From Mercurialis annua (taxonomy: Eukaryota; Streptophyta; Magnoliopsida; Malpighiales; Euphorbiaceae), in NCBI RefSeq assembly GCF_937616625.2, contig NC_065573.1, positions 17,003,001 to 17,067,000 of the forward strand: a stretch of DNA of 64,000 nt. The letters run 5' to 3'. The notes under the pieces are model-generated. The model was given only the letters and a program-made list of their open reading frames with translations, did no database searches and had not been told where the DNA came from. Below, piece by piece: positions 23,101 to 33,469 of this stretch (positions are counted from its first letter, which is position 1; the number at the start of each line of letters is the position of its first letter). The translations under genes and the position numbers were made by a program.

Positions 23101-25252
23101 GAAACATTACACATATTGCTTAAATGGAACTTATTGTTATGAGCTGCCAATTTGTACATGTGCTCATACAGGCATTCTCCTTATAATATTATATTGATAA
23201 AATTTCTTTTTTCAGCAGTTCCATTAATTATTTTTATTTTTAACTCTTTATATGACAAAATAGCTGTTATTAATGTGCTATGTTACTCCAGAGGACTTTG
23301 TTTTTTAAAGTTTAGAAAGGGGGAATGCATTAAATTATTTTTAGTTACTGTATTTCTCAAATGATTATGAATTTATAATAACTGGCTGAGAGTTGTATGT
23401 GGTGTTTCGTGATATTTTCAGTAATTTCTGATTCTGCAAAAAGAAATGCAAGGCTTGTATGATAATGCACAAAACTATTGCCTTATTTTTGTTGTTCTAG
23501 ACCTAGTGATTAAAAAAAATTCAAATTTATCATGATTGAAATTAAATGATCACAAGTTTGCAAACAGTACACTATCGTAAATTGCAGTTTGCAATTTTAC
23601 AATTATGTCCAATGCTTATATTTTGTAATTAAAACCAAATTTACAAATTTAATTGCAATTCTAAACCTGGAAAATTAAAGGAACTTTTTTGATTGCATTT
23701 TATATATTTCTCTCCCAACTTTCTGTGTCAAAAGATTTCCGGTTCCTTTCAGTTTGCGTTTTTTACATGTAATCTCGTCTTGACTCTTGATATATTGCTT
23801 GAAAGTGGTGGTATCTAATTAACTTGTTTATGTTCAGTAATGAGCTTGGGTGGAGCTGCAACTGAAGAAGATGCAGAATTAATAGCAAAATTATTTGGAT
23901 CAATTGGTAGTATATGTAGAGCTGATGAGAAGTTGTTTGATGCAGTAACTGGCCTGAGGTACAGTACTTCATTTTGGAATAGAATAACGCTGATCAATGT
24001 TCATCATATGGAATTCTTTTTATTTTCTTGGTGCTCTAAAATAAGGTTGTGGTCCATATTTTCAACAATGGTTGATATTATCATGTAGGCACACATCACG
24101 GCCATGTCTATTTATTGGTTCTCTAGACGTAATAAAACTGGCTTTCGTTCTGTTTGGATTTAATAATTCTGTCTCCTTACAATGAACAGTGGCAGTGGCC
24201 CAGCTTATGTATATTTAGCAATTGAAGCTTTGGCGGATGGAGGAGTGGCTGCAGGTCTACCGCGAGAACTTGCCCTTAGTTTAGCTTCTCAAACTGTAAG
24301 TTATCTACACTTTCCGTTATTTGTGCAAAGAAGTATATTTTATTGATGTTTAATGCATATACGATTTCAATCATGTTCACATGTGTTACAACTGTGCTTG
24401 CTTCAACTCATTTTAAAGAGAGGAAATTGAACAAATTAGGAGTAAATAAAAATTTGTACAAGGGCAACAGCTCAGCCAGATAGCAAATAGATAGAATGCC
24501 TAATAAACTAAGTAAACTCCTTTTTAGTCACTAGAGCTAGATATTTTGTATTAGCACCAATTGCAGAGATCATTGAGGCTGTATTGCTTAAATAATACAC
24601 TTCTATTGTTGGAGGGGAAGTCGAATAGACTAAACATAGAAAATGAAGTTTACATGAAAACTTTAGTGGAATAATAACTATTTATTTGTAAATTTGTTTG
24701 AGGATTAGTAAGCTAATGTATTTGGCTTGGTGGTATGCCCTGAAGCATTTACTATGTGTCTATTGGTAACTAACAGATGTGCGTTATAATTTCTGTATTT
24801 TTATCAATGTAAACAAAATTGCATGAAAATGAGTGCCTTGTAATAGGCCCGAAGAGAGATTCTTCAGAAAACCCGATTTCCTGTCCTGTCTTAAGAACCT
24901 GACGCCGACCTCAGAAAACAAATCACAAAACATTCATATTGCTTAAGATTATGAGCTTGGCTGCTCTACCACCTCCAATGAAAAACTTGAAGAGCTTTAT
25001 CTCCAATTAACTTTGAAAAGGCTGTCGATTCAAGTAGGGGTTAGCTAAAAGTTGTGGCATCTTTGGCAGGTTTTAGGGGCAGCATCTATGGTAGCAAAAA
25101 CTGGGAAGCATCCAGGTCAGCTTAAAGACGATGTTACATCAGCTGGAGGGACAACTATTGCCGGAGTTCATGAACTGGAGAAAGGCGGATTCCGAGGAAA
25201 TTTAATGAATGCTGTTGTTGCTGCTGCTAAACGTAGCCGGGAACTTTCCTAG
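20163..25252 (+). CDS. P5CR: Pyrroline-5-carboxylate reductase
   Basis: P5CR reduces pyrroline-5-carboxylate to proline with NAD(P)H, the last step of proline synthesis, in cytosol or plastid. Exons: 20163-20360, 20447-20495, 20591-20682, 22981-23053, 23838-23958, 24190-24295, 25070-25252; all introns are GT-AG and phases agree, giving 273 aa as in other plants. Residues ~13-27 ([15 protein letters not shown]) are the Rossmann dinucleotide motif. [15 protein letters not shown] and [19 protein letters not shown] with [18 protein letters not shown] form the conserved catalytic/dimer region and the P5CR signature. The start is the only in-frame ATG before the Rossmann fold, and no transit peptide precedes it. 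Intron 3 is 2.3 kb and holds a 218-bp tandem duplication. The gene looks functional. Confidence 0.97.
22031..22468. repeat. 218-bp tandem duplication in P5CR intron 3
   Basis: Two head-to-tail copies (22031-22248 and 22249-~22466) start ATGTAATATATGTTTGACC. I see only one clear difference between them (AAATAAATAAAAT versus AAATAAAGAAAAT near 22152 and 22370). The near identity implies a recent event. Confidence 0.93.
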
Positions 25253-26160
25253 ACCTGAAAAATTGTCCATAGTACCCAACATTTAAGCAGTAGGCAATGA
25301 CAAAGGTACTAAGCCCTACATTTTTGAATTATTCGCATTGCCTTAATAAGATAAATGGAGCTGTTAGCAATATTTCCTTGCTTTTGCCAAAAGTGTTTGA
25401 GGTTTAGGATTTCCCGTACATTTATTCTACCCTATGTAGCATGGAAACGGAAACACCAAAAATGAAAAACAGCGTCACAATATTTTTTGTAAAAATAGAT
25501 TATTAATAAGGAGTTTCTGGAAATGGAGACGGAGCGCTGAAACATAGGACTCGAGATATTTCTGTGCAATGTAAGTTCTACATTGGACTTGGTAGCTCAG
25601 CATAGAATCAGTATAAAGGTTTAGTAGCGGAGGGATAGAATCCAGTAGAAATGAAAGTAAAATTTATGAAATTTTCCGTGATGGTCCTTTACTTTGTGAT
25701 GTTAATTGGTGATGAGCAATCAAGTTTATAAAAGGTTTGATGGTAAACCTGATCTATGAGCTCTGAAGAAAACCATAAGCTACTAAAAGTTGTAAATGAC
25801 CAAGAATTTTAGGAATGAGTATATAGCCTCACCAACCCAGTTATTACATTTCAGTTAAATGGAACAATATCATGGACGACCGTCATTTTAACCTAGTCTC
25901 GGGAGGATGATAGTGCTTATCCTGTTAAATTAACACCTAAAGATACAAGAATCGATTAAGAGCATGGGACAGTGTTCGTTTTTCTGTGCGAATGAGGAAG
26001 ACGAGTGCTCATTGTTTGCTATGGAAGTTCTTAACTTGGCGCTGTAGCCACTTTATCGTGTTGTCGTATCAGTGTCGTGTTGTATCAGTGTCGTGTTGTA
26101 TCAGTGTCGTGTTGTTTATCCGAATTTCCACGCCTCGTAGCCAATATTTGTGTTAGACTT
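25253..26160. other. P5CR 3' region and spacer
   Basis: No second gene is visible. The first few hundred bases are probably P5CR 3' UTR. A 16-bp unit GTATCAGTGTCGTGTT repeats about three times at 26065-26113. Confidence 0.5.
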
Positions 26161-26169
26161 AATTAGGAA

Positions 26170-26890
26170 ATTCCAGTAAAATCTTATTCTTAACTTGCAG
26201 TAATTATGAAAGCATTAAAGTTTACCAAATTCTTTCCTAAAAAAGCTACTTAGTACATACCCAAGGCACAAATGAGGGAGTTGCATGATTTGTTTATGAA
26301 AGAAAGTGTAACGTCAAAGCAATTTGTACCAAACTTGAGATCTTTATACTGTTTAGATGCTAGCTAGAAACTCTTATTAATCTATAATATTGTATAAACT
26401 ATATAAAGTCTAGATGTTAGCTAAAATATATATTTTGATAATTTTAAAGTAAATAAAATATGGCGAATATTTTATCTCCTTCGTCCAGGTAAGCAGAAAT
26501 TCATCAAAAAATCATTTAGTGACATGCTGTTGTTGGTAAATGAGTTTTTTTTTTTTTGAAGAATTGGTAAATGAAAGCTTAGTTATCACGATATAACAAT
26601 TTTAAAGTCGGTATCTGTTATGTAAAATTGTTACCACAATTTTTTTAACCCTATTCTAAACTTGCAAATTTTCAGTGATTATTATATGCAAGCATTTTAT
26701 CAAAGAAAAATATCCATAGCTTCTTTGAAGTACATTACTCAAGGCACAAATGAGAAATTTTATGATTTAATTATGAAAAAGTTTAAACAATATATACTAA
26801 GCTTCAAATCTTTGTAAAGTTTAGGTGCTATACAACGTATATGGACACTTAGAACTTTGGCTATATATGATCTATAACAGTGTTGATAAA
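26170..26890 (+). repeat. Two diverged copies of the DUF247 upstream region
   Basis: About 26170-26400 and 26650-26890 are related direct copies. Shared landmarks in order are ACTTGCA, ATTATGAAAGCATT or TATGCAAGCATT, CAAGGCACAAATGAG, and CTTTATACTGTTTAGATGCTA or CTTTGTAAAGTTTAGGTGCTA. The second copy directly precedes the DUF247 start and holds its TATA box (CTATATATG near 26860). A local duplication is implied, either of the promoter alone or of a whole gene now lost. Confidence 0.6.
26544..26563 (-). mobile_element. Minimal retroposition scar (poly-T plus GAAGAA)
   Basis: Twenty bases, mainly a T run followed by GAAGAA, sit between two copies of the 11-bp TTGGTAAATGA (26533-26543 and 26564-26574). 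On the minus strand this is a few bases plus poly(A), the form of an extremely 5'-truncated LINE-driven insertion. Confidence 0.6.
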
Positions 26891-26943
26891 GAGTCTTCAA
26901 TTTCTTAACCAAACACAAAAACAGAGATTAATTAGAAAACTCC

Positions 26944-28048
26944 ATGAGCAACCTTTCGGTTTTGAAGGACGCCTTGAACAATTACAATGCGCAAGTCGAA
27001 GCCGGAACTGAGAAACCACTGATACGAAGAGTTCCCTTCATGATGCGGGATAAGCTGAAATTTGTCAAGTGGTTCGAGCCAAGGGCAATATCAGTCGGTC
27101 CTATACACTATGGTAACCCTAAATTCTCGTCTACAGGGCAAATCAATCTTAGACTAGCCACACAATTCATCAATGAGAGTGGCAAGACGATGGAATCATT
27201 GTACCAAATCGTCAAAGAAAATATCGACTGCTTGAAAAAATGCTATGCGCCAGAGGTGATAGAATACTTGGACGAAGAACTACTTGCAACCATACTCTTC
27301 GTTGATGGCTGCGCAATCCTGCAGTTTATACATTATGCAGCACAAAATCGGGATCAACTTGGAATAAGGAGCGACGTTGCAGCACTGATTATGCAAGATT
27401 TGTTCTTGCTAGAGAACCAGCTTCCTTTTACGTTGCTTAAATTGTTAATGAGAAGTTCTGGAAATAATGGTAAACGGAGGAGATCAATCAAACATATCGT
27501 AGACATAAATGCGCATATGACAAGCGAACGCGTATATTACTATCCAAGAACGAAAACAAGAGATTTGACTTCAAAATAGATATTAGAGTACGTAAAAATC
27601 AGATTACAACATTTCGTAACATCAAAGAGCTCAAAGCTATAGGAATACATCTCAAGCCGAGTAATTCAACTAGTTTATCGAATATTACATTCAAAAAAGC
27701 TTCTACTTATGCTTTATCGATTCGCTTATCAACGAAGCCGAATATGTGAGGGAGCTCAAAAAGGATAGGGTGTTCTTAAATTTGCTCGGCAGCGATGAAG
27801 AAGTGGCCGACGTTTTTTAACAGAATTAGTGCGGATTTGGTGCCGAATAAAATCCGAGATTGCTCAACATTGTAACAAGAGATGGTCGATTATAGCGACT
27901 TGGATAGCTGAAGCTATTAATATATATTTGAGTACCCCATGGGCTCTTTGCCTTCATTGCTGCTGTTTTAGGACTTGTCATGACTTTCATCCAGACTTGG
28001 TTCGCTATGCATCCCGACGATTCATGCAAAAGGTTTGCATTAATCGTA
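26944..28048 (+). pseudogene. DUF247 (UPF0481) protein, degraded
   Basis: DUF247 proteins are plant-specific, usually 400-550 aa with one C-terminal membrane helix; most are of unknown function. The first 211 codons (26944-27579) are open and typical: MMRDKLKFVKWFEPRAISVG-like start of the domain, and LFLLENQLPFTLLKLL. The stop at 27577 comes where the frame should go on. The next ~450 bp still show the family in broken frames: ELKAIGIHLKPS (27630-27665), YFIDSLINEAEYVRELKKD, a one-base T-run slip near 27813, in-frame stops, and the C-terminal helix TPWAFFAFIAAVLGLVMTF-like near 27935-27990 split by shifts. A middle part is missing. It ends at the target site of the Pack-MULE. Introns are not expected in this family. 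Confidence 0.88.
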
Positions 28049-28394
28049 GGGTAATCTACACAAATCCCTCAAAAGTGGTCTTGTCTAATGTTTTTACCTC
28101 AGCTTTTTAATTTTTGCAGTAATCTCTCAATAAAATAGAAAACATTTCACAATTCCCTCAATAACCAAATATTAGCTGTTTTACAAAAATATTGGACAAT
28201 TATGCCCCCTCCATCAAAGTGTGCTAGAGAAGAAGTTGCAGGTCTTGGATACCTATTTAACAGTGATTTTCATTTAAAGCAGCTTTTTTATGTGTAATTA
28301 AATTCAGAATTAGGAGTTTTATATAAGATTCCGGCAAGACGATGACAGTAGTGGTGATGGGAGGATGGATGGGAGTAGGTGTGGCGGCATTGAC

Positions 28395-28784
28395 ATGGCC
28401 AAAACTAAAGAAACCGTTAAAAAATCACCGGAGAAGAAGCTCCACATAAGCAGTTAGCAACAAAAGCAGCCAAAAAGTCTGCTCCGGCAACCGATAAAGA
28501 GAAGAAGCCACACAGGTTTGGATCCGGATCTTTCGCACTACGTGAGATCCATAAGTAACATAAGAGCATTGAATTTTTTTATCTAAATTAAGCTCCCGTA
28601 CCAGAGATTGGTTTGTGAAATTGCTTGGGACTTCAAGACTGACCTTCAATTTCAAGTGTCAACAGATGCATACCTCGTTGGAGCTTTTGAGACTATAAAT
28701 TTGTGTACGGTTCATGCCAAGAAAGTGACAATTATGCCAAAGGCTATGCAGAAAACAAGAAGAATTAGAGGAGAATGCCCTTAA
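28395..28784 (+). pseudogene. Histone H3 pseudogene
   Basis: Histone H3 packages DNA in nucleosomes. The remnant starts [15 protein letters not shown] and then, after a one-base shift near 28440, reads [19 protein letters not shown] and [18 protein letters not shown], all plain H3. A stop replaces the Tyr codon after EIHK. After another shift near 28590 the core fold continues as [20 protein letters not shown]. About ten residues of the alpha-2 helix are missing. It resumes at [20 protein letters not shown] and ends RRIRGECP with a stop at 28782-28784. No intron is visible over the whole length. Many substitutions show it is old and non-functional. Confidence 0.93.
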
Positions 28785-29013
28785 GTGGATATATTCTGGT
28801 TTTTCAGTTAAGTTTATAAATTAAGTATGTAATAGTAATTGTATTATATAAATGGAAATTCAAAATGTTTCTTTTAAATGATTTTGCTCTTATCTGGTTT
28901 ATTTTGGTTACACATATCTTTGCATTTCAAATGCATAACTTAATGCCAATTTTGAAATATTAGAGAAATAAATTAAACATAACGTGAGAATTTATATATG
29001 GTATATGTCTATG

Positions 29014-30580
29014 GTATTAAAAATTAAATCAAGGCAATCAGTTAATATAAGTTCACATTCAGTTCATATCAAGTTGATTTTTAGTTTTAAACACTGTCAA
29101 ATATATTTCACTTAAAAGAGATATTCAATTTTGATTATACTAAATTTCAAAATTTTCTCTATATAAAATGTCATTTAAGATTGTAAAGAGCAGTAAGACA
29201 AATTTTATTAAAAATTGAATTAAGATAGTTCAGTTTATATAGATTCCCATATGGTTCATATCAAGTTGATTTTCGGTTTTATAAACTGTTAAATATATTT
29301 CACTTAAAACATGTATTCAATTTGTTATTACACTAAATCTCAAAATTCTCCCTATATAAAATGTCATTTAAGATTATAAAGAGCAACAAAAAGTTTTTTT
29401 TATTAAAAATTGAATTAAGATAGTTCAGTTGATATAGGTATACATCCGGTTCACATCAGGTTGCTTTTCGGTTTTATAAACTGTTAAATATATTTTACTT
29501 AAAATAGATATTTAATTTATGTATTGCACTAAATCTCAAAATTCTCTCTATATAAAATGTATTTAAAATTATAAAGAGCAGCAAGATAAATTTTATTAAA
29601 AGTTGAATTAAAGTAGTTCAGTTGATACATCCGGTTCATATCATGTTGATTTTTGGTTCTATAGATTTTCAAATATATTTCACTTAAAAGAGATATTCAA
29701 TTTGTAGATTACACTAAATCTCAAAATTTTCTTTATATAAAATATATTTAAGATTGTAAAGAGCAGTAATTTTTTTTATTAAAAATTAAATTAAAGTAGT
29801 TCAATGTTGATATAGGTTTACATCCGGTTCACATTCGGTTCACATCTTATTCAAATTTTATAGGAGGCAGTTTAAAAACACCATTCTTGACAAAATTGAG
29901 ACTCTCCATCCTATAAAATAGCTCTAAAATTAAGCTCAAAAGCCTTAATTTCAGAAATAAAACCACAATCAATTTTAGCTCAAAATGGAACAAATTAGTA
30001 TATTGAAGTATTTAATTTTGAATTTTGAACTCATCCTTTTCTCCTTTCTAGTTTCCATATACAGATATCTAAGCAACTTGCATCAATTATCTCCATCACA
30101 TTTATAATTTCTCAAATAGAACACATTCGATGCTTAAAATTCAATTATATACAAAGATGAAATTATGAAATGAATCATTACCATAAATTACAATCTGAGA
30201 AACAAAAAATTTTGGCCTCTATGCAAATTTCAAATCATTCATCTTTTCACTTCTTTAGCAATTTCTGCATCGGAAACTACCACTGAAGAAATTTAACCAA
30301 AATTGGCAATAATAGTTGATATAGGTTCACATCAGGTTGATTTTTACTTTTATAGTCTGTCAAATACATTTCACTTAAAAGAGATATTTAATTAGTTTAT
30401 CACACTAAATCTCAAAATTCTCTCTATATTAAATTTCAGTTAAAATTGTAAAAAGCCGCAAGATAAATCTTATTAAAAACTGAATTAAGATAGTTCAGTT
30501 TATATAGGTTCACATCAGGTTCACATTAGGTTAATTTTCGGTTTTTAGACTGTCAAATACATTTCACTTAAAATGATTAT
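29014..30580 (+). repeat. ~193-bp satellite-like tandem repeat in two blocks
   Basis: The landmark CACTTAAAA recurs near 29110, 29302, 29497 and 29692, then 30373 and 30566, spacings of 192-195 bp within blocks. Each unit holds GTTCACAT..GGTT-type repeats, ATTTTCGGTTTTATAAACTG, CTAAATCTCAAAATTCTC and TATATAAAATGTCATTTAAG. Block 1 is about 29014-29880 (over four copies) and block 2 about 30300-30580 (over one copy). Between them is ~420 bp of unrelated sequence. The repeat lies inside the Pack-MULE. Confidence 0.85.
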
Positions 30581-30860
30581 TGTGCAGGTACGAAATTACG
30601 AATTTGTTATTCTATGCAACAACCTCTATCTAACTAAGTTATCCTAATTATAACAGCACATTGGATAGCCATCTGAGGTCACATTGTCTCATTAAATATC
30701 CATCTAAAATCACATTATCTCACAAACCTTAACTTTAAAGCTTAGTTTCTTAATATGTATTACATTAATCAACTATAAAATGTTACAGTTCAAATAATAA
30801 AAAAATTCATCTATATTTCAAAATTTAACAATATAGTACAATTATCTCTTCAACTTTTGT

Positions 30861-31151
30861 TTATGGGATAAGCAACTTTTTTCCCTTTGTTTCATATGAC
30901 ATTCCCCAGATAGGAGCCGCTCGTCCATCGATCTTTGTCAGATAACCCCATTCTTTCTGCGAAATCACCGACATTTCTCCAATCTGTCCTAATTTTTTTA
31001 GCTCAATCCCTGCAATCAAATCCCAAATACAATTCAAATTAAGTTTAAAAAAATTTCCAATTAAAAAATATAAATGAAAAGGGTACCTAACGAAGATAAG
31101 TAGTTTTCTCCTGCCAAACAGCTCATGCATTGCTTCAATTATGTTAGTCAA
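30861..31151 (-). other. Exon-like open frame of unknown origin inside the Pack-MULE
   Basis: A 96-codon frame holds a distinctive, balanced stretch (GQIGEMSVISQKEWGYLTKI then DGRAAPIWGMSYETKGKK) preceded by a convincing 3' splice site TTGATTGCAG at about 31012. The AT-rich residues before it look like intron. A possible donor (TCG|GTTAGG-like or TAG|GTACCC) lies near 31085. I do not recognise the protein. It may be a captured host gene fragment. Confidence 0.45.
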
Positions 31152-31690
31152 GCTAGCAAAGTAGAAGAATCACAAGCAGAAAATAAAAACAATAGATTTT
31201 TTTTTGCCTTTTAGCTTAAATAGAAAAACGAAGGTGGCAATTAGAAGAAATTTATATTCAATTAAGTGGTGGGCTACATTGTGAATCGGATTATGGCGGC
31301 GGCGGCGACGAAGATGAAGAACGAGAGTTTGATGGAGTAGGTGATTATTGTACTGTTGATAATGGGAAGTGAAGAAGATAATGGGGCAAATTATTCAGTG
31401 TAAGAGAAACATAATAAGAAACATATACCATAGAGAGGGATAAAATAGGAATGACAAATATAAAAAGGTAGGCATGAAAAGAATGTTTTAAAATTGAGAG
31501 ATTTTTGCAAAAAATAAAATTCTGAGTCACTAACATAAACATTTGAGATTTTGGGGGATTCCATGTAATTTTCTCTTAATCGTACACGTTAAATGGAGTT
31601 TAGTTTTTCTTTAATGTATAGTTTGGCATTGCTATGTTGGTATGTTCTTAAGTTTTCTTTAATATTATTTTTGTTTGAGGGTATTAAAAA

Positions 31691-32663
31691 GGTTTAATTA
31701 TTAAAAAAATCTCACCTTATAATATTTTTTCGTTTATACCCCAACCTAGGAAAAAATTCATTTGCATCCTTTTTTTTGATTTTTCGTTTTCAACTATGCC
31801 CAAAATTTAATTTTTTGATAATTTAATAAATTAAAGGATGCAAATATTAAAAATAATAAAATAAAAGGGTTATATTATACTTTTTTCTATTTATAAAAAT
31901 ACAAAATCGTTTTAAATTTTTTTATTTAAACTTCCGACCTACCATTGTATTTCTTCGATTTACAAATCCGCAACCAAAATCTGATAAAAAATTTACAAAA
32001 AATAATTTTATTTTATTTTTTTGGAGGAGCTCCTACTTCATGGAGGAGAAGCAGATTTGCTCCTCCTTCATGAGCAGGAGCAGATCACACTCCTCCATGG
32101 AGGAGAAGCAACTGCTGCTCCTCCTACATGAGGAGGAGCAGCGATTTGCTCCTCCTCATCGCTGCTCCTCCTCGTAGAGGAGGAGCATCGATCGACTCCT
32201 CCTCCATGAAGGAGGAGCAACTCCTCCTCACATGAAGGAGGAGCATATTTGCTTCTCCTCCATGAGGAGGAGCAGATTTGCTTCTCCTCCATGAGGAGGA
32301 GCATGTCTGCTACTCCTCCTCCATGGTGAAGGAGCAGCGGGCTTTTTTTTCGACGGAGAGTCGGAAATTATTATTTTTAATTAAAAATTATATATTTTTA
32401 CGGTTTTGTATTTAACAAATTATAAGTTTAATTTTATAAAAAAGAAGGTATTTTTGTACTATTAATAATATTAAAGTCTAATTAGAATATAGGTTAAAAA
32501 ATGAAGGATTATTTTAAACTTTTTTTTAATGAAAAAAATTCAATTTAACTTTGGGGTACAATTGAAAATAAAAAATCCAAAAAAGAGTACAAATGAACTT
32601 TTTTCTAAATCAGGATATAAACGAAAAAATATTATAAAATGAGAGTTTTTAAGTAATTAAATC
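31691..32663. mobile_element. Mutator-type element with GGAGGAG palindrome array
   Basis: A perfect 9-bp duplication TATTAAAAA lies at 31682-31690 and 32664-32672. The ends are GGTTTAATTATTAAAAAAAT and, inverted, GATTTAATTACTTAAAAAC. These belong to the same terminal family as 48943-49324 and unit A of 9966-10808. Inverted homology runs over 200 bp on each side. The core (32020-32345) is an array of GCTCCTCC/GGAGGAGC. Small related MITEs without the array are present, so the array appears to be an extra or expanded core. No coding capacity. Confidence 0.87.
32020..32345. repeat. Array of GCTCCTCC...GGAGGAGC palindromes
   Basis: More than ten inverted pairs of the type GCTCCTCCT and AGGAGGAGC, joined by CATGGAGGAG, CATGAGGAGG and short GC-rich or ATTTGC spacers, fill ~325 bp. 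Each pair is a ~20-bp hairpin and the entire block is self-complementary. It can be read open on the minus strand (32304-32068) only because of its low complexity. Confidence 0.9.
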
Positions 32664-33127
32664 TATTAAAAAAATTTGCTGATTTGCTTTCTTTGTTTTC
32701 TCATTATGTATTGTGGTTTGCAAAATTGCACCCTTGTATATGCTTGAAGAATTATTATACGTCGACGTTATTTCAAGAATAAATTGATAACAATTATATT
32801 ATGTATTCATCGAGTTTTATCACAATGAGAAACATAGCATAAAAGTAATAAGAAAAAATTACAGAAAAATACTAATCACGTTGATTGTTTATAAAAATAC
32901 TAAATTGTCTAATTCTTTTCACTAAATGTTAAATTGCCATTAACATTTAATAGCTTAAAACGGAAATAATTTACACTATTTATGTAGTACTTAATTCTAA
33001 CCCTAGACGTGGCGAGCTAATTGAAAAAATAAAATAAGGGCACACACATGCACATTTTTATTAACTCACGTGGTCCCCCTCCTCTCTCTCTTACGTGGTC
33101 TCTTTCTCTTTCTCTCTCTCTATATAT

Positions 33128-33340
33128 ATTTTGGTTTTTCTCCACACTCTATCTCTGTCCTGCACCATTTTTTTTCTCTTTTTTAAATTTTTTTCAAATT
33201 GTTTCACTAACTACCATTGTTGTCTCTCTCTCACCATTTTGGTTTCTTCTCCACATTCTATCTCTGTCTCTCACCATTTTTTTTCTCTTTCAAATTCTTT
33301 TTAATTTTTTTCACTAATTAGCGTTGTTGGTTATTGGCTA
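33128..33340 (+). repeat. 108-bp tandem duplication, pyrimidine-rich
   Basis: Two copies (from 33128 and 33236) share ATTTTGGTTT..TTCTCCACA and TCTATCTCTGTC..CACCATTTTTTTTCTC, then TTTCACTAA. CT microsatellite surrounds them. Confidence 0.75.
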
Positions 33341-33469
33341 TTTTCTAAATTCTACTCATGATTCTGACAGTTTTTTTATTTATCATTTTCTATTGTGTTA
33401 TATATATAGCTATATATTCTTTGTATAAAAAGCGAATTTAACCCCAATAGTTGATAGAAAAAAAATCTA

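Larger units (their letters stand above)
28049..31575. mobile_element. Pack-MULE-like element carrying histone H3 and other sequence, 3.5 kb
   Basis: A perfect 9-bp target duplication TTAATCGTA lies at 28040-28048 and 31576-31584. The ends are inverted repeats of about 100 bp: left GGGTAATCTACACAAATCCC and onward through TTTTTGCAGTAATCTCTC; right, on the minus strand, GAGAAAATTACATGGAATCC and onward through TTTTTGCAAAAATCTCTC. Inside are a decayed histone H3 copy, a ~193-bp tandem repeat and an exon-like open frame on the minus strand. No transposase was seen. Mutator-like elements that pick up host gene pieces are known as Pack-MULEs; this fits by structure. It sits just after the last recognisable DUF247 codons. 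Confidence 0.82.

Noticed and set aside
32068..32304. 78-codon frame rich in E, S and P (minus strand)
   Set aside because: It is the GGAGGAG array read through; low complexity only.
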